DNA of 64,000 nt, taken from NCBI GenBank assembly GCA_963824215.1, contig CAWGOE010000004.1:1-64000 (forward strand), written 5' to 3'. Shown one piece after another: positions 24,836-34,286 of this stretch. This DNA is from VRUE01 sp963824215 (GTDB lineage Bacteria; Actinomycetota; Thermoleophilia; Solirubrobacterales; 70-9). Positions within the stretch are counted from its first letter, which is position 1. Each line of letters starts with the position of its first letter. The translations under genes and the position numbers were made by a program. The notes under the pieces are model-generated. The model ran no database searches. It had not been told where the DNA came from and was given only the letters and a program-made list of their open reading frames with translations.

Positions 24836-25291
24836 ATGAGCGACGCTCCTCCTCACCCCAGCGCCAGGATCACCCCGGAGACCGCCCGCGGCTTCCTCCC
24901 GGGCAGCTTTCCGGGCGATCTCGGGATCGAGCCGCTGGAGATCGAGGACACGCACTCGCGGGGCAGGATCGTCGTCGACAAGCGCCACCTGCATCCGGGT
25001 GGCTTCGTCCACGGCGGTGTCTGGACGGCGCTCGGCGACACCGTCGCCGCCTGGGCGACCTTCCGCAGCATCCCTGCCGGGCACAACTTCACCACGATCG
25101 AGCTGAAGCTGAACGTTTTCGCCGCCGGCGTGCTCGGTGACGAGATCGTCGCCGTCGGCGAGGCCCTGCACACCGGCAAGAGCACGGTTGTGATCGAGGT
25201 GAGGATGGAGCGCCGCCGCGAGGGCAGCGAGCCGCGCCTGGCGGCGAACCTGATCGTCAGCCAATTCGTGCTCCCTCCCGCCGAGGGGTAA
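24836..25291 (+). CDS. PaaI-family hotdog thioesterase
   Basis: The 151-aa protein fits the PaaI/YdiI acyl-CoA thioesterase family. The key loop is HPGGFVHGGVWTALGDT (about residues 57-73), followed by the hotdog strand TTIELKLNVFAAG and VIEVRM. In the family a helix-capping Asp/Glu and the HGG loop activate water for thioester hydrolysis, and the protein is a cytoplasmic oligomer. It starts 12 bp after the monooxygenase and is likely part of the same operon. It may release a CoA ester produced by the upstream enzymes. Confidence 0.87.
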   Translation: MSDAPPHPSARITPETARGFLPGSFPGDLGIEPLEIEDTHSRGRIVVDKRHLHPGGFVHGGVWTALGDTVAAWATFRSIPAGHNFTTIELKLNVFAAGVLGDEIVAVGEALHTGKSTVVIEVRMERRREGSEPRLAANLIVSQFVLPPAEG

Positions 25292-25304
25292 GACTGAACA
25301 GGCG

Positions 25305-25898
25305 ATGCCCGCCTACGTCTTTGGCTACGCATCCCTAGTCGCGCTCGAGGACGCCAAGGCCCTGCCCGGCCGGCTGCGCGGCTACCGCCGCTTTTGGGGA
25401 GTGGCGATGAACAACTGGGAGGGGGGAGAGGGGGCGAAGCACTGGCTCGACCGCGACAGCGGCGAGCGGCCGCGCATCCGCGTCGCCTACCTCGACCTGC
25501 GCGAAGAGCCCGGATCGGCGGTCAACGGCCTGGTCCTGCCGGTTGACGCGGATCGCTTGGCGGACCTCGATGCGAGAGAGATCAACTACGAGCGGATCGA
25601 CGTCTCGGAAGCCTTCGAGCCGCTCGGTCCACAGGCCGAGGGGGCGGAGACCCCGCGCATCTTCACCTACGTCGGCCTCGATGCCGCCCACGAGCGCTGT
25701 CGCCTTGGTGCCGCCGAGGGCAACGCCTTCGTCAGCGCCGACTACACCGGCTCTGTGCGCCGCGCATTCGAGCAACTCGCCCCCGGAGCCTTGATCGAGT
25801 TCGACCGCACCACCGACCCCGTGCCCTTCCCCGAGCGCGACCTGCGGCTGGTCCCGCCACGACATCCTGAAGGGTTAGGGGGTGCACACGGCCCCTAA
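25305..25898 (+). CDS. Gamma-glutamylcyclotransferase-like (GGCT/AIG2 fold) protein
   Basis: The 197-aa protein starts AYVFGYASL, equivalent to the YGSL/YASN substrate-binding motif of the GGCT fold. It contains VNGLVLPVDADRLADLD followed by an acidic residue in REINYERI at the usual place of the catalytic Glu. GGCT proteins convert gamma-glutamyl compounds to 5-oxoproline, but many members have other or unknown roles. The gene follows the thioesterase by 13 bp. Its last 13 codons lie inside a perfect 21-bp inverted repeat, and its stop overlaps the stop of the convergent P-type ATPase gene. Confidence 0.8.
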   Translation: MPAYVFGYASLVALEDAKALPGRLRGYRRFWGVAMNNWEGGEGAKHWLDRDSGERPRIRVAYLDLREEPGSAVNGLVLPVDADRLADLDAREINYERIDVSEAFEPLGPQAEGAETPRIFTYVGLDAAHERCRLGAAEGNAFVSADYTGSVRRAFEQLAPGALIEFDRTTDPVPFPERDLRLVPPRHPEGLGGAHGP

Positions 25899-25912
25899 CC
25901 CTTCAGGATGTC
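25861..25912. terminator. Perfect 21-bp inverted repeat at convergent gene ends (candidate bidirectional terminator)
   Basis: Arms 25861-25881 and 25892-25912 are perfectly complementary and separated by a 10-nt loop. The hairpin contains both stop codons of the convergent genes and encodes the C-terminal residues of both. There is no T-tract on either side, so a classical intrinsic terminator is not certain; it may instead stabilise both mRNA ends. Confidence 0.7.
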
Positions 25913-28333
25913 CGGGGAGCCGGGTTCGGGGCCCGGCGATTCCAGGCGTTCGATTTGCGGCAGGCGCCATAGCAGGCTGGCGATCGTCAAGCCAACGGCC
26001 GAGCAGAGCATGGCCAGGAACCACTCGCTCGCGGTCAGCAGCGTCATCTCGAAGAAGTCGCGCACCGGGGCGGCGGCCAGGATCAGGGCGAAGAGGGCGC
26101 CCAGGCCGGCGACCATCGCCAGCATGTAGCTCTGGATCGCGATGTGCTCGCGGCCCGGGCCGCGCTCCAACAGCAGTACGAAGGCGAGGCCGAGCACGAT
26201 CAGCGTCGTAGTCGCCGCCGTGCGGCCCGCCTCGAGCGAGCCGCCGAAGACGGTGTCGACGAGGAAGAAGCAGAGGATCGAGCCGAGTGCCGTCGCCAGC
26301 CCGGCCGGCACGGCGAAGGCTGCGAGGGCCCGCAGCAGGCGGCCGCGGTAGAGCGGCCCGTCCGAGGGCGCCAGGGCGAGGACGAAGGAGGGGATGCCGA
26401 TCGTCAGGAAGACCGCGAGGGTGAGGTGGCGGGGGAGGAAGGGGAAGGCGAAGCCCGGCACGGCGACGAGCAGGATCAACGCCGCCGCGTAGACCGACTT
26501 GGTCAGGTAGAGCCGTCCCAGGCGGTGGACGTTGCGGGCGATCCGCCGTCCCTCTGCGACCGCTTCCGGCAACCGCGCGAACTCGTCCTCGAGCAGGACG
26601 ATGTCGGCGATCCCCTTCGTCACCTGAGCGCCCGAGCCCATCGCCACCGCGAGCCGCGCCTGCTTTAGCGCTGGCACGTCGTTGACGCCGTCACCGATCA
26701 TCGCCGTGTAGCGGCCCGACGCGCGCAGCGCCTCGACCAGCGCCTTCTTCTGCTCTGGCGCGATTCGGCAGAAGATCGTGTTGCGCTGCGCGGCGGCGGC
26801 CAGGCCCTCGGGGTCCTCGGGCAGCTCGGAGCCCTCGATCACGCCTGCGTCCTGCGGCACCCCGACCGCGTAGGCCACCGCGGTCACCGTCGCCCGCGCG
26901 TCGCCGGAGATCAGCTTCAGGTCGATCCCCTCCTCGCGGATGAAGGCGATCGTCTGGGCGGCGTCGGCGCGCAGCGTCTCCTCGAGCACGATGAGCGCCA
27001 CTGGGGTGAGGCGGGGAGGCGGCATGTGCTCGGGGTCATCCGGCAGTCCCTCGCTCGACTGGGCGAAGGCAACGACGCGCCGCCCAGCCGCCGTCTCCTG
27101 CTCGAGTTTGCGGGCCAGCCCGGGAGGCAGTTCCAGCGCACCGCTGGCGGCGAGGATGTCGGGCGCGCCGAGCACGTAGCTGGTCCCTCCCAAACGCAGT
27201 CCGCTCCACTTCCACTTCGAGGAGAAGGGAACTTCGCCGCCGACCCGGCCGGGCGTTCCCGGAAAGGCCTCGGCGACCGTCTCCAGCGTGCGGTTGCGGT
27301 CGCCGGCGCTCGCCGCGAAGCGCCCCAGCGCTGCCTGCGCCTCGTCCGGATCGGTCCCATCGGCAACCTGGATCCCGAGTAGGCGCAGCTGACCGTCGGT
27401 CAAGGTGCCGGTCTTGTCGACGCAGATCGTGTCGACGGCGGCGAGGCTCTCGGTGGCGCTCATCTGTTGCACCAGCGTGTCCTTGCGCGCCAGTCGCACC
27501 GCGGCGACGGCGAAGGTGACGCTCATCAGCAGCACCAGCCCCTCGGGGATCAGGGTCACGAGGCCGGCGGTCGCCGTCTGCGCAGCCTCGACCAGGTCGG
27601 TGCCGCGCAGCTGGAAGGTGATCAGCAACAGCACCGCTAGCGGCGCCATCGCCCAGGTGCAGGCGACGATCACCCGGTTGACCTCAGACTGCAACGGCGA
27701 GGGCGGGTGGCGGAAGGCCTTCGCCTCGCCAGCGAGCTTGCCTGCGTAGCTCTCCTCACGCACCGCGTCGACCAGGTAGCGGCCCGAGCCGGAGATGCAG
27801 AAGGCGCCCGAAAGCACCCGCTCGCCGACGTCCTTGCGGATCCCGTCGGCCTCGCCGGTCAGCAGCGACTCGTCGACGGTCAGGCCGCGGCTGGCGACCA
27901 TCTCGCCATCGGCGACGAGCTGGTCGCCGGGCTCGATCGCGATTGCGTCCCCCGGCACGATCTCCTCTGCTCGCAGGCTGACCGTCTCACCGTCGCGGAT
28001 CGCTTTCGCCTGCGGAGCGACCAGGACCGCCAGCTCGTCCAGCGTCTTCTTCGCGTTCAGCTCCTGGCGGATGCCGATGTAGGAGTTGACGATCGCGATC
28101 AACCCGAAGACCGCGTCGGCGAACAGGCCCAGCGAGAGGATGAGGACGAAAAAGCCGCCGATGATCGCGTTGAAGAGCGTGAAGACGTTGCCGGCGACGA
28201 TGCTGGAGACCGAGCGCGAGGAGGTGTCGGAGGGCGAGCCGAGCTTGCGCAGGCGCTTGGCCGCCTCGGCGCTACTGAGGCCACGCTCGGTGGCTTCCGG
28301 GGACTTGGTGGGGGAGGCGGCCTTAGAAGCCAT
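25895..28333 (-). CDS. HAD-superfamily P-type ATPase, cation transporter
   Basis: The 812-aa protein has all P-type ATPase landmarks: the actuator motif LTGEADG, the M4 segment LIPEGLVLL, and the phosphorylated Asp306 in DKTGTLTDG. Hinge and nucleotide motifs follow, including ISGDARATV and MIGDGVNDVPALK. Hydrophobic segments flank these, with about six in the C-terminal 250 residues. No N-terminal Cys-x-x-Cys metal domain is present, and PEGL rather than CPC argues against a heavy-metal P1B pump. The transported ion (Ca2+, Mg2+ or another) cannot be told from sequence alone. The start at 28333 (MASKAASP) is the likely one, because the frame further upstream is the antisense of the next gene. 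Confidence 0.88.
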   Translation of the reverse strand: MASKAASPTKSPEATERGLSSAEAAKRLRKLGSPSDTSSRSVSSIVAGNVFTLFNAIIGGFFVLILSLGLFADAVFGLIAIVNSYIGIRQELNAKKTLDELAVLVAPQAKAIRDGETVSLRAEEIVPGDAIAIEPGDQLVADGEMVASRGLTVDESLLTGEADGIRKDVGERVLSGAFCISGSGRYLVDAVREESYAGKLAGEAKAFRHPPSPLQSEVNRVIVACTWAMAPLAVLLLITFQLRGTDLVEAAQTATAGLVTLIPEGLVLLMSVTFAVAAVRLARKDTLVQQMSATESLAAVDTICVDKTGTLTDGQLRLLGIQVADGTDPDEAQAALGRFAASAGDRNRTLETVAEAFPGTPGRVGGEVPFSSKWKWSGLRLGGTSYVLGAPDILAASGALELPPGLARKLEQETAAGRRVVAFAQSSEGLPDDPEHMPPPRLTPVALIVLEETLRADAAQTIAFIREEGIDLKLISGDARATVTAVAYAVGVPQDAGVIEGSELPEDPEGLAAAAQRNTIFCRIAPEQKKALVEALRASGRYTAMIGDGVNDVPALKQARLAVAMGSGAQVTKGIADIVLLEDEFARLPEAVAEGRRIARNVHRLGRLYLTKSVYAAALILLVAVPGFAFPFLPRHLTLAVFLTIGIPSFVLALAPSDGPLYRGRLLRALAAFAVPAGLATALGSILCFFLVDTVFGGSLEAGRTAATTTLIVLGLAFVLLLERGPGREHIAIQSYMLAMVAGLGALFALILAAAPVRDFFEMTLLTASEWFLAMLCSAVGLTIASLLWRLPQIERLESPGPEPGSPDILKG

Positions 28334-28360
28334 AGGGACATTCAATAGGGTTCCCGGCGG

Positions 28361-29422
28361 ATGGCTTTGAAACTCGGACTTAATCTCGGCTATTGGGGCA
28401 TCGGGCCCGCCGGCGATGACGCGGTCGAGGTCGTCCAGGCGGCCGAGGCCGCTGGCTATGAGTCGGTCTGGGCGGCAGAGTCCTACGGCTCCGATGTCGT
28501 CAGCGTGCTCGCCTGGCTGGCCCCGCAGACCAAGACGATCAACCTTGGCGCGGCGATCCTGCAGGTGCCGGCACGGCCGCCTGCGGCGGCGGCCATGGCC
28601 GGGGCGACGATCGACAAGCTCTCCGGCGGCCGCTTCATCTTCGGCTTCGGCCCGTCGGGCCCGCAGGTCTCCGAGGGCTGGTACGGCGTCCCCTACGCCA
28701 AGCCCTGGGGCCGCACCCGCGAGTACATCGAAGTCGTGCGCGAGATCGTCGCCCGCGAGGGCAAGATCGACCACCAGGGCGAGCACTACCAGTTGCCTCT
28801 GCCGGGCGGGGAGGGCAAGCCGCTGAAGCTCAACTTCCACCCCGAGCGCTCCCGCATTCCCGTGTTCGTCGGCGCGATCGGCCGCAAATCGGTCGAGATG
28901 GCGGCGGAGATCTGCGACGGCTGGATCCCGATCTTCTTCAGCGTCGATGCCTTCCAGGAGACCTGGGGCGAGCATCTGGAGGCGGGCTTCGCCAAGGGAG
29001 GGCGGCAGCGCTCCGACCTCGAGGTCTCGCCCTCGCTGCAGGTCGCGATCGACGGCGATCTCGAGGCGGCGAAGAACGTGGTCAAGGCCGGCCTCGTCCT
29101 CTACTTCGGCGGCATGGGCAGCCGCAAGACCAACTTCTACGTCGACCTCGCCCATCGCTTCGGCTTCGGCGACGTTGCCGACGAGGTTCAGCGCCGCTAC
29201 CAGGAGGGCGACAAAGGCGGCGCCTTCGAGGCGATGCCGGACGAGATCGTCGAGGCGACCTCGCTGGTCGGCAGCGAGGCCGAGGTGGCGGAGCGGGTCG
29301 AGCGCTTCCGCGGCGCCGGCATCGACCGCCTGATCGTCTCGCCGGTCCACGTCGAGCGCGACCAACAACTGCACACCCTGAAGCGATTGGCGTCCCTGGC
29401 GGGCGTCGAAGCACCCTCCTAG
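28361..29422 (+). CDS. LLM-class F420-dependent-type oxidoreductase
   Basis: The 353-aa protein is a luciferase-like TIM-barrel oxidoreductase: LGLNLGYWG at the N-terminus, YESVWAAESYG, LSGGRFIFGFGPSGPQV and VPVFVGAIGRKS-type strands. Actinobacterial members usually use coenzyme F420, some FMN, to oxidise or reduce substrates such as alcohols, aldehydes or lipids. The start is 27 bp from the divergent P-type ATPase start, so promoters overlap. It is followed 32 bp later by the transhydrogenase operon. Substrate unknown; there are two further members of the family at 37853 and 39940. Confidence 0.87.
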   Translation: MALKLGLNLGYWGIGPAGDDAVEVVQAAEAAGYESVWAAESYGSDVVSVLAWLAPQTKTINLGAAILQVPARPPAAAAMAGATIDKLSGGRFIFGFGPSGPQVSEGWYGVPYAKPWGRTREYIEVVREIVAREGKIDHQGEHYQLPLPGGEGKPLKLNFHPERSRIPVFVGAIGRKSVEMAAEICDGWIPIFFSVDAFQETWGEHLEAGFAKGGRQRSDLEVSPSLQVAIDGDLEAAKNVVKAGLVLYFGGMGSRKTNFYVDLAHRFGFGDVADEVQRRYQEGDKGGAFEAMPDEIVEATSLVGSEAEVAERVERFRGAGIDRLIVSPVHVERDQQLHTLKRLASLAGVEAPS

Positions 29423-29454
29423 CTGCTTGTCATAAGGTCCCGCGCCGCGACGTT

Positions 29455-30573
29455 ATGAAGATCGGAGTGCCGAAAGAGACCGCCGAGGGGGAGCGCCGTG
29501 TCGCGCTCGTCCCTGACGTCGTCAAATCGCTGAAGAAGAACGAGCATGTCGATGTGCTCGTCGAGCGCGGCGCTGGTGACGCTGCCGGCCACCCCGACTC
29601 CCAGTACGAGGAGGCGGGCGCCGAGCTGGTCGACGCCGAGGTTACGTGGGGCGCCGACGTCGTCCTCCGCGTCGCCGCCCCGACCAACGAGCAGATCGGC
29701 AAGCTTAACTCCAGCCAGGTGCTGATCGGCCATCTCTCGCCCTGGACCGCGGCGGAGACCAACAAGGCCCTTGCCGGCTCCGGCGCGACCAGCTTCGCGA
29801 TGGAGGCGATCCCGCGCACCACGCGCGCCCAGGCGATGGACGCGCTCTCCTCGCAGGCCGCCGCCGCCGGCTACGCGTCGATGCTGATCGCCGCCCGTGA
29901 ATCGGGCCGCTTCTTCGGCATGATGACCACGGCTGCCGGCACCGTGCCGCCGGCCAAGGTGCTGGTGTTGGGTGCCGGCGTCGCTGGGTTGCAGGCGGTC
30001 GCCACGGCAAAGCGCCTCGGCGCGATCGTCACCGGCTTCGACATCCGCCGCGCCGCCTGGGAGCAGATCGCCTCGCTCGGTGGCCGCCCGCTCGAACTCG
30101 ACTTCATCCCCGATGCCGAAGGCGAGGGCGGCTACGCCCGGCCGCTGACCGACGAGGAGAACGCCAAGGTCGTCGAGGCGATTGGCGAGAACGCCGCCAA
30201 GCAGGACGTGATCGTCACCACGGCAGCGATCCCCGGCCGCCCGGCGCCGCTTCTGATCACCGCTGACGCGGTGCGCAGCATGGAACCGGGCTCGGTGATC
30301 GTCGACCTCGCCGCCGAGAGCGGCGGCAACTGCGAGCTGACCGAGGCTGGGCAGATCGTCGAGGAGGGCGGCGTCAGGGTCGTTGGGCCGCGCAACCTGG
30401 CCAGTGAGATGCCGGTCCCGGCCTCGCAGCTCTACGCCAAAAATCTGGAGAACCTGCTCGGTCTGCTGATCGGCGAGGACGGCGCGCTGAACGTCGACTT
30501 CGAGGACGACATCGTCGCTGCCGCCTGCATCACCCACGGCGGCGAGATCCGCAACGAGAGGGCGGCCCAGTGA
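29455..30573 (+). CDS. pntAA: NAD(P) transhydrogenase alpha subunit, domain I (soluble part)
   Basis: The 372-aa protein is the NAD(H)-binding subunit of proton-translocating transhydrogenase. The N-terminus MKIGVPKET is characteristic of the alanine dehydrogenase/PntA family. The Rossmann motif VLVLGAGVAGLQAVATAKRL is intact, as is the closing segment ending ITHGGEI. The enzyme exchanges hydride between NADH and NADP+ driven by the proton gradient. As in many actinobacteria the alpha subunit is split, with its membrane part encoded next as pntAB. A strong hairpin follows the stop codon. Confidence 0.93.
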   Translation: MKIGVPKETAEGERRVALVPDVVKSLKKNEHVDVLVERGAGDAAGHPDSQYEEAGAELVDAEVTWGADVVLRVAAPTNEQIGKLNSSQVLIGHLSPWTAAETNKALAGSGATSFAMEAIPRTTRAQAMDALSSQAAAAGYASMLIAARESGRFFGMMTTAAGTVPPAKVLVLGAGVAGLQAVATAKRLGAIVTGFDIRRAAWEQIASLGGRPLELDFIPDAEGEGGYARPLTDEENAKVVEAIGENAAKQDVIVTTAAIPGRPAPLLITADAVRSMEPGSVIVDLAAESGGNCELTEAGQIVEEGGVRVVGPRNLASEMPVPASQLYAKNLENLLGLLIGEDGALNVDFEDDIVAAACITHGGEIRNERAAQ

Positions 30574-30629
30574 ACGCGAAAATCGTCGCGGTGATCGCCG
30601 GTCATTCGAGTCCGCGGCGATTTTCGCGT
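30574..30629 (+). promoter_or_regulatory. Intergenic hairpin between pntAA and pntAB
   Basis: Arms 30574-30591 and 30612-30629 form an 18-bp stem (core cgcgaaaatcg / cgattttcgcg) with one T:G position and a 20-nt loop. It occupies nearly the whole gap and ends 17 bp before the pntAB start. No T-tract follows, so partial termination, processing or mRNA stabilisation are all possible. Confidence 0.55.
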
Positions 30630-30646
30630 GAACAAAGAGGTGCTCT

Positions 30647-30990
30647 ATGAGCTTGATGACTGAGATCACGATCTTCGTTCTCGCCGCCTTCGTCGGCTTC
30701 GAGGTGATCTCGAAGGTGCCGACCACCCTGCACACGCCGCTGATGTCGCAGACCAACGCGATTCACGGCATCGTCATGCTCGGCGGCCTGATCGTCGTCG
30801 GCTACGCCGACGACGGGCTCGAGTACGTGATCGGCACGATCGCGATCGCCTTCGGCGCGATCAACATCGTCGGTGGCTTCATGGTCACCGACCGGATGCT
30901 CGGCATGTTCTCCAGAAAGCCGAAGCCCCAGGTCAAGTCCGCCTCCTCGGCTTCGCCTCCGGGGGCGGACGGTTCTGACGGAGGCTCGTC

Positions 30991-30994
<4 letters not shown>
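30647..30994 (+). CDS. pntAB: NAD(P) transhydrogenase alpha subunit, membrane part
   Basis: The 115-aa protein has three hydrophobic segments (about 5-22, 43-60 and 65-85). It carries the family motifs VGFEVISKVPTTLHTPLMS and TNAIHGIVMLGG, which line the proton channel together with PntB. It ends in a short charged tail after TDRMLGMF. It sits between the soluble alpha subunit and pntB; its stop codon overlaps the TTG start of pntB (TTGA). Confidence 0.92.
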
Positions 30995-32409
<1,415 letters not shown>

Positions 32410-32462
32410 CGCTCCCTCATTCAAAGGGGGAGAGAAGGACCTCTTCCTCGGCTTAACCCCGC

Positions 32463-33389
32463 ATGGGCGAGCGGGGGCAGGGGACTGTGGAGTGGGTTGG
32501 GGTCCTCGCTGTGGTTGCGATCCTCTTCGTCGCTCTGGCCGCCGCTGGCGTTCGGGTGCCCGGGACGGCGCTGGCGCGGGCTCTCGCCTCGCGGATGCTC
32601 TGCGCAGCGGCGATGGCCGATCGATGCGGTGACGAACCGGCGCTGATCGCCGCTTATGGGAGCGAGGTGGGGGAGCTGGTGCGGCATCACATGCCGACGA
32701 TCTTTTTCGAGCGGGGCTCGCGAGCGCTGCCGGTGGACTTTCGGCGCTGTCGCAGCAGCGATTGCGCGGACGGCTCGGCGCGTGGCCTGGTCCACGAGAG
32801 CGACGCTGGGCTACCGGTGACGGCCTTCGTCCATGTCGTCGATTGCCGAGGCGACGCCGTTGAAGCAACTGAGGCGGCGGGCGGTGATTGCGCGGGTTCT
32901 CGCGCCGGCAATCTCTACCTGCAGTACTGGACCTATTACGCCGATTCAGCGACCCTGCGCGGCGTCCCGATCGCCGGCCCGGCTGGGTATCACCGCGACG
33001 ATTGGGAGTCCGTCCAGATCCGCATCGGTCCAGACGGCCGGGTCGACCAGCGGGCCTCCTCCCACCACGGCTACAACTACCTTCAGGGCCCTGCCAATGC
33101 CGGCTCGGACGCAGGCCTGATCCCGCTGCGCGCTGCCGCTGAGGCGGTTGGGGCGCGCCCTCGCAACGGCTGGGGTCCGGAGACCCGCCTGCTCGTCGTC
33201 TCAGGTGGCAGCCACGCGGGCAACGCCAGCGGGTTTCTCCAGGTCGATCGCATTACGCCCGGTCGTCGTGTCCACCTGGTGCCGCTCGAGCAGACTGCCG
33301 AAGAGGAGGGCAGCGACTATCCCTTCGCGGTCAGCCCCCCGTGGCGGAAGCTGGTCTGGCGCGATCCCGAGGCGACAGGGACTAGCTGA
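32463..33389 (+). CDS. Pilin-like N-terminus fused to Vps62-like domain
   Basis: The 308-aa protein begins MGERGQGTVEWVGVLAVVAIL. This resembles the prepilin/TadE-type leader seen in actinobacterial pseudopilins: charged start, GQ(G)TVE, then a ~20-residue hydrophobic helix. The rest is not pilin-like. Residues ~145-215 contain YLQYWTYYADS, GYHRDDWESVQIRI and SSHHGYNY, which resemble Vps62-type proteins. Three regions with paired Cys (RCGDE, RRCRSSDC, DCRG) suggest disulfides outside the membrane. The likely picture is an exported or membrane-anchored protein with a Vps62-like head. No tad/pil machinery is visible nearby. The family assignment is from motif memory and needs a profile search. 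Confidence 0.6.
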   Translation: MGERGQGTVEWVGVLAVVAILFVALAAAGVRVPGTALARALASRMLCAAAMADRCGDEPALIAAYGSEVGELVRHHMPTIFFERGSRALPVDFRRCRSSDCADGSARGLVHESDAGLPVTAFVHVVDCRGDAVEATEAAGGDCAGSRAGNLYLQYWTYYADSATLRGVPIAGPAGYHRDDWESVQIRIGPDGRVDQRASSHHGYNYLQGPANAGSDAGLIPLRAAAEAVGARPRNGWGPETRLLVVSGGSHAGNASGFLQVDRITPGRRVHLVPLEQTAEEEGSDYPFAVSPPWRKLVWRDPEATGTS

Positions 33390-33404
33390 GGCTCGCCAGC
33401 CGCG

Positions 33405-34169
33405 CTACTTCGGCGGCATCCGCAGCGCCCCGTCGAGCCGGATCGTCTCGCCGTTCAGCATCGGGTTGGCGACGATCTGCTCGACCAGCTGCGCGTACTC
33501 CTCGGGCCGGCCCAGCCGCGAGGGGTAGGGGATGCCGGCGCCAAGCGCCGTGCGCGCCTCCTCGGGCAGCGCCGCCAGCAGCGGCGTGTCGAAGAGGCCA
33601 GGGGCGATCGTCACCACGCGCACGCCGCGCGAGGCCATGTCGCGCGCGGCGGGCAGGGTCATGCCGACGATCCCTCCCTTTGAGGCGGCGTAGGCGATCT
33701 GGCCGATCTGGCCGTCGAAGGCGGCGATCGAGGCGGTATTGATGCAAACGCCGCGCTCGCCCTCCGCGTCGGGCTCGTTCTCGCTCATCGCCGCCGCAGC
33801 CAGCCGCAGCACGTTGAAGGTCCCGATCAGGTTGACCTTGACCACGTTGGAAAAGAGCTCGAGGTTGTGTGGCCCGCCCTTGTGGGCGACCCGCTCAGCC
33901 CAGCCGATCCCGGCGCAGCAAACCGAGACGCGCAGCCCGTCATCGCCGGCGCCGGCAGCTCGCTCAATCGCGGCCGAGACGGCGGACTCGTCGGTCACGT
34001 CGGCCTCGACGAAGCTGGCGCCGAGCTCACCCGCCAGCGCTTCCCCCTTCTCCGCGTTGAGGTCAGCAATCACCACGTTCGCGCCCGCCGCGGCCAGCAT
34101 CCGCGCCGTCGCCTCACCGAGCCCCGAGGCTCCACCGGCAACCAGCGCTCCGATCCCCACTATCCGCAT
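33405..34169 (-). CDS. SDR-family oxidoreductase, 3-hydroxyacyl-CoA dehydrogenase type 2-like
   Basis: The 254-aa protein is a classical short-chain dehydrogenase. It has the cofactor motif GGASGLGEATA near the N-terminus, DLNAEKG after strand beta-2 (Asp favouring NAD) and CCAGIGWA in the NNAG position. The catalytic Ser-Tyr-Lys appear in NTASIAAF and AYAASKGG. The segment following (VRVVTIAPGLFDTPLLAALPEE) resembles HSD10-type 3-hydroxy-2-methylbutyryl-CoA dehydrogenases. The start at 34169 (MRIVGIGALV) is chosen because upstream in-frame sequence is antisense to the divergent egtB. It probably acts in acyl-CoA or branched-chain amino acid breakdown. Confidence 0.87.
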   Translation of the reverse strand: MRIVGIGALVAGGASGLGEATARMLAAAGANVVIADLNAEKGEALAGELGASFVEADVTDESAVSAAIERAAGAGDDGLRVSVCCAGIGWAERVAHKGGPHNLELFSNVVKVNLIGTFNVLRLAAAAMSENEPDAEGERGVCINTASIAAFDGQIGQIAYAASKGGIVGMTLPAARDMASRGVRVVTIAPGLFDTPLLAALPEEARTALGAGIPYPSRLGRPEEYAQLVEQIVANPMLNGETIRLDGALRMPPK

Positions 34170-34286
34170 AGACGCGGGTTTTATCGCTTCAACGGCGCTC
34201 GGCGCACACAGGTGTCCGGTAAGACGTTCGTGTTTAGTCACATCTTGCGTGCCGACCTCGCTAGGGTTACTCGCATCGCCACGGAG

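Noticed and set aside
23294..25264. 656-aa minus-strand open frame
   Set aside because: Runs opposite to the monooxygenase and thioesterase, whose motifs are clear; composition is that of an antisense frame.
28334..29374. N-terminal extension of the P-type ATPase frame
   Set aside because: It is antisense to the F420-type oxidoreductase and lacks any family pattern; the start at 28333 gives a normal ATPase.
33867..34286. Upstream extension of egtB
   Set aside because: Overlaps the divergent SDR gene antisense; the GTG at 34287 places the first iron ligand at residue 51.
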